Assembly: GCA_026874595.1 (NCBI GenBank)
Contig: CM049317.1
Span: 72,561,618 to 72,625,617 of the forward strand
Direction: 5' to 3'
Source: Sipunculus nudus
Taxonomy: Eukaryota; Annelida; Sipuncula; Golfingiida; Sipunculidae
Length of the DNA stretch: 64,000 bases
Numbering within the stretch: the stretch's first letter is position 1; the number at the start of each line of letters is the position of its first letter. The notes beneath the pieces were generated by a model. That model saw only the letters and a list, made by a program, of their open reading frames with translations, made no database searches and was not told where the DNA came from. This document shows positions 24,199 to 33,665 of this stretch, piece after piece. The position numbers and the translations under genes are program-made.

Positions 24199-24315
24199 TG
24201 GCTAGTAATTCGTGCGCACGAATTAGTAACTCCTGCGTACGAATTAGTAGCCAATGAGCATTGAACCAGCAACATAAGAGAGCTGTTCTCATTGGTCACT
24301 AATTCGTGCTCACGA
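24199..24315 (+). repeat. Palindromic AATTCGTGCGCACGAATT array, right
   Basis: Three units, the first two enclosed by a further inverted repeat (CATTGGCTA...TAGCCAATG at about 24199-24260). CTCATTGG recurs before the third unit. It merges into the right terminal inverted repeat. Confidence 0.75.
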
Positions 24316-24538
24316 ATAAATAAATATTTTTCACCATGTCGTCTCCCGGGCTCCGTACAATAGCTACCTGGAGCACGAAAATCTCAACAAACCCAATAAC
24401 CCAAGCTTAATCCAGCTAATTTAAAAGGACTAATCATTTCAGTTTGTACCTGAAGAGTGAGCTGGCTGGCAAGCTGAACCCACGAAACAATAGGCCTACT
24501 GTAGTACATCATGAAATCAAGCTAACTATAAACATATA

Positions 24539-24558
24539 CATATATATATATATATATA
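24539..24558 (+). repeat. (TA)n microsatellite
   Basis: About ten TA dinucleotides just right of the outer inverted repeat. Confidence 0.9.
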
Positions 24559-24559
24559 G

Positions 24560-26070
24560 TCCCAAGGGTTAAGGCTGCACTGTAAATTGAAAGAAGATGA
24601 GGGTAACAAAAATGATATGTAATTATTTATGACTGGATTTCATGTATCAAAGCAACGGGGCTAGGAAAATCCAGAAATCATACGTGCGCGCTAAGCTGCG
24701 ACTTTAGAACTAATCCCTGACGTTAAACTGACATATCACGATTATTTCTTAAAGGATAGGAGGGAGGGGAGATGGAGGGACGTTGAACCTCTTGCTGCGT
24801 TTTCCAACGCTGATCCAACGTATCCCTAATTTGCATATTTAATTACATTAATTATGTGAACGCCTGGTATCCGCAAAAGATACTTAAACTTTTTTATTTA
24901 CACTTTAATAACTGTCATAATCATCATGCCTCATTGAGAGAAATTCACTGTTTATGTGGTATTTAGTCTGTATGACATTAAGCAATCCTCTCAATACGAT
25001 TTATATGCGCAAATGCTTTAATAATTGTTTGAAGGTGCATCTTGTTATTGTTATAATAATAATTATACATTTTACATATACATATGTTCTGATTGTTAAG
25101 AATCCGGTAAAATCTTTTATATACTCACAGTGATAATGAAAAAATAAATGTTCAAAAACAGAAAAATTTCCGGTTTATTTATATCATATGATTATTTTAA
25201 ATATAGGAAAAACCTTAATAATCAAAATGAAGTGTAAGAATTAACTTTCCTAATTCGCATTAATGTGAACCTGTATAGATTAATGTCATACAAATTTGAA
25301 AATTTACAAAGTTAAGTAATTTTCTAATTTTACACCAATGTGAACCTATCGGAAGTGTATATATAGAAATGTCTGCCATAGATATGCCTAAGACATGAAA
25401 CCTTTGACAAGTGCCAAAGTTAAACTTGAAACATTGATTTGTTACCTCACCATTCTTGTCTTTTGATCGTAATGTTTTTTTTAAGTTTTTATGAATTCCT
25501 CTGTAGAATCAAATGATGAATGGAACATTTTAATTTTGTACTATTACTGTCAATTATATATTCAAATTCTCCAAATAATCATGCAGAGAAACACCGATAG
25601 AACCGATAGCACCGATGAAAACATAAGAGATAATTAATCAGCTATTTCAGCTCACGGAATTCTGTTAATACATATATAATATAATAATATAAATGATATA
25701 TAATTTATGTATTATATGTATTATTTTATAAACCTTTATACATTTATTTACGTCATTGAAATGGAAACTCAGTTCTGAGACTTCAGATTAATATATTTTT
25801 TTTAATTTGAACAATTTATTTCTAAGCAGTATATAAAGGAATTTTTTTCATGAAATATGCATTTTTTACTTACTATGTAATCTCTATTTATATATTTAAA
25901 ATTTTGTATCCACAAAAGACGCCGATTTTGAAAGAGAAGGACCACATACGTGATAAAAAAGTGTTTAGCCATATTGAATATATAATATATCATGTTATAT
26001 ATGTTATTAAAATTTAATGAAATAGAAACATATAATGTGCAAAAACATATTTATATGTTTTAAATAAACA
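24560..26070. other. AT-rich non-coding stretch, nothing recognised
   Basis: Very AT-rich, with frequent stops in all frames. No repeat family or gene recognised. Confidence 0.5.
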
Positions 26071-26076
26071 TTCTAA

Positions 26077-26082
26077 CATATA

Positions 26083-26133
<51 letters not shown>
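26077..26133 (+). repeat. (TA)n microsatellite
   Basis: About 27 TA dinucleotides with one TG interruption near the left end. Confidence 0.95.
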
Positions 26134-26136
<3 letters not shown>

Positions 26137-26189
26137 TGTCTTTATATATCCATGGGATTTTTGAAAAAGAGTGTACTGATATTAACCAT

Positions 26190-26435
26190 TTAGGCTCGTG
26201 CTGGCATTAAAACATGAAGCATTTAAGTGCCTCGGCTCTATTCCGCGCATGAACAGGGCCAAAAGAGGCTACGAGGGCCGCTGCGAGAGGTTTTTGAAAT
26301 TCACAAATTTACGAGAGCCTGCGCCTTATAGTGAGTTTGCGAAAGTTTTGATCACATCCAAAATCAGTCTGCGCGAGGTTTGCGAAAGGTTTTTGCTCGC
26401 AAATACCCTTGCGAGACTTTTGATCACATAGGCCC
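26190..26435 (-). repeat. GGGCCTATGTGAT / TTTGCGA repeat, copy 2
   Basis: Minus-strand copy of the repeat at 22097-22270. It starts GGGCCTATGTGAT (26423-26435) and continues with CTCGCAA, TTTGCGA and TTTCGCAAAC words. An internal ATGTGATCAAAA repeats the start word. The plus-strand frame across it (77 codons) is not protein-like. Confidence 0.5.
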
Positions 26436-26462
26436 AGATTTCTAATTAAGTATGTCAAACCC

Positions 26463-26479
26463 GCAATGCAAATTTCTAG
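26463..26479 (+). repeat. Fragment of Helitron-like 3' end
   Basis: AATGCAAATTTCTAG is identical to the 3' terminus of the copy at 52110-52328. Only the end is preserved and no hairpin arm is seen to the left, so chance or truncation cannot be separated. Confidence 0.3.
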
Positions 26480-29400
26480 GTGTAAACGGCTGGTAACTTT
26501 ATTCCTTACACTGTGGCTGTTGCCTGTCGTCTGACTAATAAATATCTATGAGGATAATTGTAGGTAAACTACCGCAGAAGACGTGTCTTAATTAGCGGTC
26601 TCTTATGTTAGGAAATCACGAGTAAATGTCAATGCACGAGTTTCAACAGAGCATGTGGCTTTATAAATTTAATTTCGTGTTCCTGAGCTTTAAACTTGGT
26701 TCTTCAGGGCTTAATCAAATCTATAAATCAACTTACACAGTCTCAAGTTACACCGACGTATTTTTTCCTTCACTTGCTCAAGGCTAAAACGCCAGGGCAT
26801 TGACATTAAAAATCAATATTCAAGTTTTTTTTTAAACAAGTCTTTGAGATTTGGCATTTTCATTGGTTGAGGGCGACGTTTTCCGAGTTTAAAAGTTGGT
26901 CAAACTCGTCGCGTCAGCATAGAGGACACGATCTTCCTGTAGGGAAATAGCCTAATGGTATCTTGAGAGGACTCGAGGGACATGGAGGGATGTAAAACAT
27001 TTTGTCTAACGCTCATAATTTTCACAACGAGAGTGGAACCTTTTTAGCTGAATGCTTGCGAAACACAGTCCAAATCTTCAAAGGTTATTTCTTGGTCTTG
27101 AAATAAAGTTCAACATGGTGGAAGATATCTAGAAATAAGAAGTAAGCGTAGCAAATGTCAGCTTTCCTGAATATTTAACACGTTCGAAAAGCTAAATATT
27201 TGAAGCGCGTGCACCAAATATCAAAGTTTAACCTTTTTCCCTCTATTAATCTGAAATATATTTCTTAAGATTTATATGACTTTTCCCTTAATTTGATAGA
27301 TATAAAATATCTATTGATGCACATTATTCAATTCTCATAAAAATTCCGATATTTATATTCATTGTCTTTATATTTAGCTTCTACTAACAGGATATTTCTC
27401 CTTGATGTGCCACCTTGTCGTATTAGTAATAATTAAAAAAATTATAATAATAGAAATAACTGGATGTTTGCAATCGCCTTCCTATCATTCAAAACCTCCC
27501 CGAGAGCAACAACTGTGCGATATTGAGGCGTGTACGAAATTAGGTCAAGGTCAAATGTGAATATCAGGTGTAAATCTCTCACCTATGAATAATGTTGTAC
27601 ATAAAGGTGGGTTATTAAAAATAAGCCATATTTGAGCCTTTCGCAAACGCGTAAGAAATAAATAATGTCCGGGTAAAAGATTAGTAGGTTAGAAAAACCC
27701 TTTACAATCAAGGTTAAAAATCGGTGACCTAAAGAATGCTACTTGCTCTATCCTTTAAAAGCCATAAAAGCTTTATTGGATTTATTATTAAGTACTTGTA
27801 TGTCCAGGGTAAAAAGGTTTCCAGGGTAAAAGTTTATATATTCTCGGATCTGTTAGGCTCCCAAGTAAGCTCCATCCTGAAGAACTTGAACTAAATAAAT
27901 TTATCAAATAAAGTTTTTTGTTGTTACTGGAGATGTTTAAAAGTCTGACATCAGTAAGGTTACTTAGGCATGCATGCTGATAATGAAAGGTTCAGGGGAC
28001 CTGACAATCTTACTATTTGACGAGAAATGTAGTCATGATATTGTTTGGATTTACATTGGACAGAATATATAGCAAATTCCCATATCGGATGGGCACAGAA
28101 AAACCAACGGACTAGTCTTCTGTTGGAGTCCCGTGAAAAAGGCATATATTCACGTCAGCCCTAAGTCTGGCAGACCTTTTCTGTTATTTTCTTACCCGGA
28201 TACTTATAATAAGTGATTTGTTGTTCATTACAATACCAATACGACAATTCTGCAATGTCGGTGCCAAACACTGCCTTTCCTTCTCTGCCAGGCAGCGTTT
28301 TAAATCACTGTTTATTTTGTTACTTTTTGTAACTCTGGCTCTTTCTTTATCCATGCAAGTTGGTTTAGGAAAACACCAAAAAAAAAACATTTTCACTGAA
28401 TATGTTGGGGTGATTGACTAGGTATAAAGATAATGTTGGGCTTGTCCTAGAGGTTTTTATTATTAATTGTTTTATCACTATTTTTAGCTTCACAGTCTGC
28501 CAAAACTTATCACAAAGAAATGTGTGTCGAAATGACTGCGACTCGGTTTCAAATTCGGTACTTGAGGGTGTTGATGATAAGACATTTTGTCAAAACGTTT
28601 TTCCTTTTACCTTTTCCAAATTGCAACGTTGTTGCAATTTGCGCAGCTTACAAGTGCTTTCTGAAGGTTACTGATTAATTTATCTGTACTCCTTTCAAGT
28701 GTTCATTGCAATGACCTTTTGCATAACTTGAGTTAGCAGAACGCTTTTTTATCGATTTAGGCCTAAATGAAAATATATGCGTTGAGATATTTACGTCAAT
28801 GACTGAATTATTCTATCGGGACTAGATAATCGATATAAAATTTACATTTTGATGTGCTGCCCTTAGGATAAGGAGTAAGAGGTATGGAAATACCTTACTT
28901 TGGGACCGTATAAACCTATCGTGAATGTAAAATTCTTTTTTACTTTAGTCAGTTTCCCGGGGATGTTCTGTATGATTGGCTCGGACCTGCATCAATACCA
29001 AAGTTACAAGGTCTGAATATAAATATCTTCAAATAACATTGTATCAGGTTGTCATAGAACTGGTACTGTATTTTAAATCATTATATCTAAATAAAATAGT
29101 TATTTTTTTAACGACCGAATAAATGAATAAACGAAAGTATTTAATTTAAAAGGCAACGAATTTGGCAATTTACATTTCAACGTACACGTGTTCTTCAGTG
29201 CCGTTAAAGCTTAACGTAAATGGCAGATTATTGACATAAATTTGTCTGATTTGTATTACTTTTTTACTAAAAAAAAATTTGTGTAACAACTTGACAACTT
29301 GTGGAACTTGACATGTACTTAGATATGGCTGAAAGGAAGAGGCCTATGTCAATTGGGGTCATGACCTTTTCCACGAATGGACCTTGACCTTGAACAAGTT

Positions 29401-29960
29401 AATTCAAATCTGCGAAAAACCGGATTTATTAAGCAGTTCATACTTTTACTCAAATGCACACATTGTTTCTACAAATTTGTGGGCAAGTAAAAAAATTGGT
29501 TGACCTTATATACGTGGTACATTGTTTGCTTTCTGTATGTTCTAAATGAAATTTATTCTATCCGCCATGAAGTGGTTTTTATTTCTTTTTTTTGTTCCAA
29601 TTTTGTTTATTTGCATGTTTGCTTAATCAGTGTTTTGCAGCATATACAAGAACAACATCTGAAAGAAGTTTTATGGATAAATGCCTTGTGTTATAAATGA
29701 TCCCGAACCCTTACGTGAAATACACTCATAAAACAACTAACCGAGTGGCAGTTCCACTGAAAATCCAGCTCCATTGCTGCGATTAAAAGGATATTTTTAT
29801 TTATCTTACGTTTTTAGGCACAGTGCCTGTCCGACAGTGGTTGTCAATATCATGATTGGTTGTATCTAAAAATTCCGAACTATAAATTCAAAATGCGTTG
29901 TAAAATGCACATGGAATGCTGCGAAACTCGGAATTATTTAAAAAAATAGTACTAATATAT
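26480..29960. other. Non-coding stretch, no gene recognised
   Basis: No frame above about 86 codons and none with motifs. AGGTCAAGGTCA (27541-27556) and a GACCTTGACCTTGAA cluster with GGTCATGACC (29356-29397) resemble nuclear-receptor half-sites, but such words are also common in dispersed repeats. Confidence 0.45.
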
Positions 29961-29964
29961 ATAT

Positions 29965-30087
29965 TGTTACGAAGACAACTAAATGAGGGGAAAATCCTGG
30001 GCCGATCCGGGAGTAGAACCTAGATCGGTGGCGTACAAGTCCGGCGTACAAACCGTTCGGTCCGCTTTTTTATGTCACCCCGTAACA
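29965..30087 (-). repeat. LTR-like repeat (3' side), decayed boxes
   Basis: Partner of 30207-30326. The B box has changed to GGTTCTACTCC and the A-box region is scrambled, so this copy is probably Pol III-silent. The purine tract is immediately upstream on the minus strand. Confidence 0.55.
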
Positions 30088-30206
30088 CACCCCCTCTTAA
30101 GAGCGTTCTGGTATCAGAACAAGACCAATTATCCCAGGAGTCACACTTTGGTGAGCTTATTCCCTTGGCAACAAAGATAACTTTCACGTTAGACGAGCCC
30201 CCTTTT

Positions 30207-30326
30207 TGTTACGAAGACAATAAATGAGGGGAAAATTCTGGGCCGATCCGGGAGTCGAACCCAGGTCGGTGGCGCACAAGTCCGGCGTACCAACCGCTTC
30301 GCTAGCAAAGCTGTCACCCCGTAACA
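30207..30326 (-). repeat. LTR-like repeat (5' side) with A and B boxes
   Basis: On the minus strand, TAGCGAAGCGG (30294-30304) fits the tRNA A-box consensus TRGCNNAGYGG. GGTTCGACTCC (30251-30261) fits the B-box consensus GGTTCGANTCC exactly. About 43 bases separate their starts, as in tRNA genes. The repeat ends match TG...CA. It could drive Pol III transcription of the unit. Confidence 0.6.
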
Positions 30327-31990
30327 TCGGTACCAATCAATTTAAACAAGATCGGTTTAATACGCGATACAAGAATTTTACAAATAACTTTTTTTGTCAG
30401 TATTTATAAGGCTTATGGGTTTCCACCCGCTCAACAGTCGGGTTTCCTTGCCCTGTTTCTCTATGAGGGTGATGACAGCCTGATTTTGGCTCGGACTCAG
30501 TGACCAACATTCAAAAGATTTATTAAATCTATTTAAAATATCTTTACCCAGAATATAAAAAAATGCTATTATGAATTCTTTTGGAAGCCCATCGTTACCG
30601 GGCGTTTTTCCATTTGGCATATCTTTTATTGCTTTATGGAGTTCTGCTATTGTTATATGAGATTCTAGTAAAGTCTTTTCAGTCTCACTTAAAGTTTGAA
30701 TATTTACATTTTGAAGATTATTTCTATAATCTTCTTCGGTAACATTACTTTTCCTTTTATACTTAAGTGAAAAGTAAGTTTTAATTTCCATAAGAATGCT
30801 AGTTGCATCTGTTATTTCTTCATCATTTATTAATAGCTTTCTTATATGACTTTTATATTTTTGTTTTTTTTTCTCCAGATTTAGAAAATAACTGGTATTT
30901 CTTTCGCCCTCCTCGTACCATTGTATACGAGGTTTTATTATTATACCCTCAGTGATTTTTTCATACATTTAGTCAAGTTTACTTTTATATTCCCTGTAAA
31001 GTTTACAATTCATAGTATCGTCTGATAACGTGTTTTCAATAAATTTTACTTTAGCTTCTAGCTCTTGACGATCTTTATGAAATTTCCGCGCTTTTAATTT
31101 TGAGTATGCAGTAGTAAATTCCCTAATTTTGAACTTCAGGTACTCCCAGAGTTTAACGTAATTTTTACCTGCAGGAAATATTTCTTTCCATGTAGTTTAT
31201 TTCGATAGCAACTCCTCCACATACTGGGAATCGTCAGGCAATGGCGTATTAAATTTCCAATGGGAAGGCCCATAGTTTGCGTTTGAAAATCTATTTATCT
31301 CCACTAGAAAGACAGAGTGATCCGAGGACAGCCCTGGTAAAATATCGGAGTTAATAACATAAGGTTTTAGTTCATTTGACAACTGGAAATAATCAAGTCT
31401 TCTTTGGATAAATGGAACAAGAGTTCTCCAGGTGTAGTTGTTAGGATTCGGATGCTGTGTTCTCCATATATCAGTTAGGTCATTTTCCGCTATAAGTTCT
31501 TCTATTAATGAGATTGTTTGCATTTTGGGTGTATCAGTATTTGAAAGTACAGAGTGAAATTCCCCACCTTTTATAATAGAAAAGAATTCGTTATCTGAAA
31601 AGGCTCTAATTTCTGTGATTATACGTTTCATAAATCCAATCTGTTCATTTTCTTTATTTGGCATATAAATATTAATAATTAAAAATGGTTGTCCATATAA
31701 TTCACAATGAATAAGTATATATCTACCTTGAGTATCACATTTTTGTAAAACATTTAAATTCTACCTGATTTCCAATCAAGACCATTACCCCTCGACTGCT
31801 ACCGTGTGAAAAATAAGCAACCCCACGCCACTGATTCCGCCATGAATTATCAGAGGATTTATCGCAAGGCGCTTCTTGAAGAAAACATATACATTCATTT
31901 CCCCAATGTTTTGAAAACCAATTTCAGGATTTTCCTTCTTTTTCTATAATTCCTAAGTCGTCTGACATTGTGAGAATATAGCTTAATTTT
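30327..31990 (-). pseudogene. LINE ORF2 remnant: endonuclease plus partial RT
   Basis: Encodes the replication protein of a non-LTR retrotransposon that nicks and copies at its target. Reading down the minus strand: an endonuclease start with a FLQE-type catalytic motif (about 31870); a SHG..RGV segment; GGEFH (the family's GGDFN) near 31560; RRLDYF near 31400; SDHS near 31320; and GPSHWKFN near 31250. A Lys-rich linker follows, then RT with PGNDGLP near 30600, the ITLIEK palm-like segment and WKPISLINTD near 30420. Frame breaks occur near 31700, 31197 and 30395. The family is L1/Tx1-like by the WKFN and WRPISLLN-type motifs. It stops at the LTR-like element and the rest of RT is absent. Confidence 0.85.
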
Positions 31991-32354
31991 CAACTCTGAC
32001 AGGTTAAAATTTGCAATTTAGTAACAAAATCTTTCTGCATCATTCGATACATAAGAAAGCATTGTGATAACCTCGAACATGAACCTCTTGTGTTCTATAC
32101 TGCGAATTCTCGTTGAATATTGTAGCAGCTCAGAATAATAAACAGGCATTACAAACGTCTCAGATAAACCCTCGATGTGAACATGAACAACATGTTAACA
32201 GATAATTGAAAATAAAGTGAAGTTCATATAGTCAGGCGCTTTAAGAATAATACCGCGGGGAATTCACCCCCCCCCCCCCCCCATTGAAATGCAAAATCAC
32301 ATACACAGCGTTTGAAGTCATGGTCTAATTCCATCTGTATGGATCGTGACCCGG
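31991..32354 (-). other. LINE ORF1-ORF2 interval
   Basis: Non-coding spacer between the two LINE open frames on the minus strand. It contains a C-run at 32269-32282. It is longer than is typical between the two ORFs and may include inserted or diverged sequence. Confidence 0.4.
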
Positions 32355-32967
32355 TCAAGCCTTGGATTGTTCATGCCATGTCATGGGATCTCCGCGTGGG
32401 CGGTAAGTTTTTATCGGACCAGGTGTTCCCTTTGGACTGTTCTTGTATTTAATCACTCGAGGGACCGTCCAAGGTATAAATGCAAGCCATCCCTTTTGGC
32501 GCATTTCTTTCATTACAGGGATTAACTTCTTATGAATACCTCTTATGTGCGGGTATACGTCGTCAGTAAAGTGTATGTTGTTTCCCTTTTCTTTGAATAC
32601 AGACACTGACACATTTAGCATGGAATCTCTGTCATTATGGTTTTTGCACATGACATGAATTGGTCTCGCTCTTGGCGTACCTGTTTGACTATCGGACCGA
32701 TCAGACCTGTGCGCTTGCTGTATCTTTTTAACTTAATCCTTTCCTATTTCTGTGGTCAGGAAATGATTTACAAAATCAAGACAGTGTTTCACGTCCTGTA
32801 CCTTCTGAACCTTCTGGAATATTGTGCATCACAAGATTATTGGCTCTCAGGCGGTTACTTAAATAAATTATTTCCTGTTTCATTTCCTGGAATTCAAATT
32901 TAGACCTGTTGTCTTGTGATAACACCGTCAAATTTCCTTGGCAACCTATGTAACTGTGTTCATTCAA
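32355..32967 (-). pseudogene. LINE ORF1 remnant (L1/Tx1-like)
   Basis: Nucleic-acid-binding ORF1 protein of the same LINE. An upstream piece (32776-32967) has LRANNLVMHNIPEGSEG, matching the R.NNL.I.GIPE start of the L1 ORF1 RNA-binding domain. A downstream piece (32355-32651) has ARPIHV, then DDVYPHIRGIHKKLIPVMKE, matching the end of that domain. About 125 bases between them read on only with frame changes (IQQAHR). N-terminal coding was not found, so the copy is 5'-truncated or decayed. Its position just upstream of ORF2 on the same strand supports one element. Confidence 0.75.
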
Positions 32968-33520
32968 TCAACCACTTAATTATCCTTGACTAATTTTTCC
33001 GCATGAACTTAAAATATGGTAGAATCCTAGTTTATAAACACAGTGAATACATTACTTATACATCAGACTGATTTAATAGCAACACATTTCTGGCTACAAA
33101 AACAAACAGCGAGGAAGCATTTTTGGAGGTTTTCTCATATTTATAGAAAATTTGATTGTGGAACTGTTCAAATGAATTGTGTACCAAGCACCCTGTTTAG
33201 GGAAAGGCCCTTTTATGAAACGACTATGGGTATTTTTTATTTTGGGATCCATACAAATACTAATTTATGACCAAATAAAAAGTACTCAAGCATGATCTAG
33301 TGTTTCAGTTGCAAATTTTTCAGTTGGGAATTGGATTGAAATAAGACGTTTACATGGATCAGACAGACAAGCACAACAAACCTTGACAAACAGAAGGAAT
33401 GGGGCACTTTAAACATTGCTGTAGTATATAAAACAAAATTTTACATGTGCCAGGTTATGGATCGTCAATTTAGCCATTTCTTCTTCATTCTTCTTGCGTC
33501 CAACTGATGTATTCTTCCTA
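32968..33520. other. Non-coding stretch, nothing recognised
   Basis: Lies upstream of the LINE remnant; it may include decayed 5' LINE sequence but no motif shows this. Confidence 0.4.
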
Positions 33521-33524
33521 TTGA

Positions 33525-33665
33525 TCTTTGGAAATGCGAGTGATAACAAACTGCGCCCTCTCCGCTGGTGCTCCGGGTTTGATTCTCTATGAGAGTGAGT
33601 TGTAGTGACTCCTCAAAGGAATTTCTTGGTATTTCTCCGAGTTCGCCGGTTTCCTTCACGTCTTG
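33525..33665 (+). mobile_element. SINE-like copy with CTCCGAGT...CCGGTTTCC tail motif
   Basis: GCGAGTGATAACAAACTGCG, then CTCCGCTGGTGCTCCGGGTTTGATTC, form a tRNA-head-like segment with a weak B box. It is related to the minus-strand copy at 16110-16175. Downstream TTTCTCCGAGTTCGCCGGTT (from about 33631) matches the motif at 21129-21157 and 63696-63730. The recurring CTCCGGGTnCTCCGGTTTCC word is one I know from mollusc SINEs (memory, not checked). Confidence 0.55.

Larger units (their letters stand above)
22711..24358. mobile_element. Inner element: ~58-bp TIRs and palindrome arrays
   Basis: The left end (22711-22768) starts GTACGGGGCCCGGGAGACGA. The right end read in reverse (24358 to 24301) starts GTACGGAGCCCGGGAGACGA. 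The arms agree over about 58 bases with about four mismatches. Inside the arms are arrays of ~25-bp units built on AATTCGTGCGCACGAATT: eight units at 22749-22963 in two blocks and three at 24210-24315. The middle has a TA array and no transposase. This fits a non-autonomous or foldback-type DNA element. The target duplication is ambiguous because GTAC itself is palindromic. Confidence 0.75.
22504..24530. mobile_element. Outer element: 34-bp perfect inverted repeats
   Basis: 22504-22537 and 24497-24530 are exact reverse complements over 34 bases, beginning TATAGTTAGCTTG on the left and ending CAAGCTAACTATA on the right. Either end could include a TA target duplication. Between the arms lie about 170 and 140 bases of non-complementary DNA and then the inner 22711-24358 element. 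This suggests a non-autonomous DNA transposon that was itself invaded. No transposase frame is present. Confidence 0.6.
29965..30326 (-). mobile_element. Candidate miniature LTR element with tRNA-like LTRs
   Basis: Two direct repeats, 29965-30087 and 30207-30326 (roughly 80% alike), each begin TGTTACG and end CGTAACA. Read on the minus strand, the segment between them starts AAAAGGGGGCTCGTC, whose GGGGGCTCGTC matches a primer-binding site for tRNA-Pro. It ends with the purine tract AAGAGGGGGTG abutting the second repeat. This is the layout of a terminal-repeat retrotransposon in miniature (TRIM). The repeats also hold Pol III-type boxes, so the alternative is two adjacent tRNA-derived SINE copies. 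No target duplication is seen; the right end interrupts the LINE and the left end meets TA-rich DNA. Confidence 0.5.

Noticed and set aside
22740-24315. CRISPR array
   Set aside because: The repeats are palindromes in tandem with short variable ends, in eukaryotic DNA bounded by terminal inverted repeats; there are no spacers of uniform length.
29356-29397. Nuclear receptor response elements (GGTCATGACC, GACCTTGACCTTGAA)
   Set aside because: Half-sites fit, but such words recur (27541, 4304) in likely repeat DNA and no gene is nearby.
30109-30120. TGGTATCAGAAC as a plus-strand primer-binding site for initiator Met tRNA
   Set aside because: It lies 21 bases from the repeat end, and the purine tract and tRNA-Pro-like site both point to the opposite orientation.
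30224-30326. Functional tRNA gene
   Set aside because: A and B boxes are good, but the sequence does not close a clear acceptor stem and it sits inside a repeated LTR-like unit with a second decayed copy.
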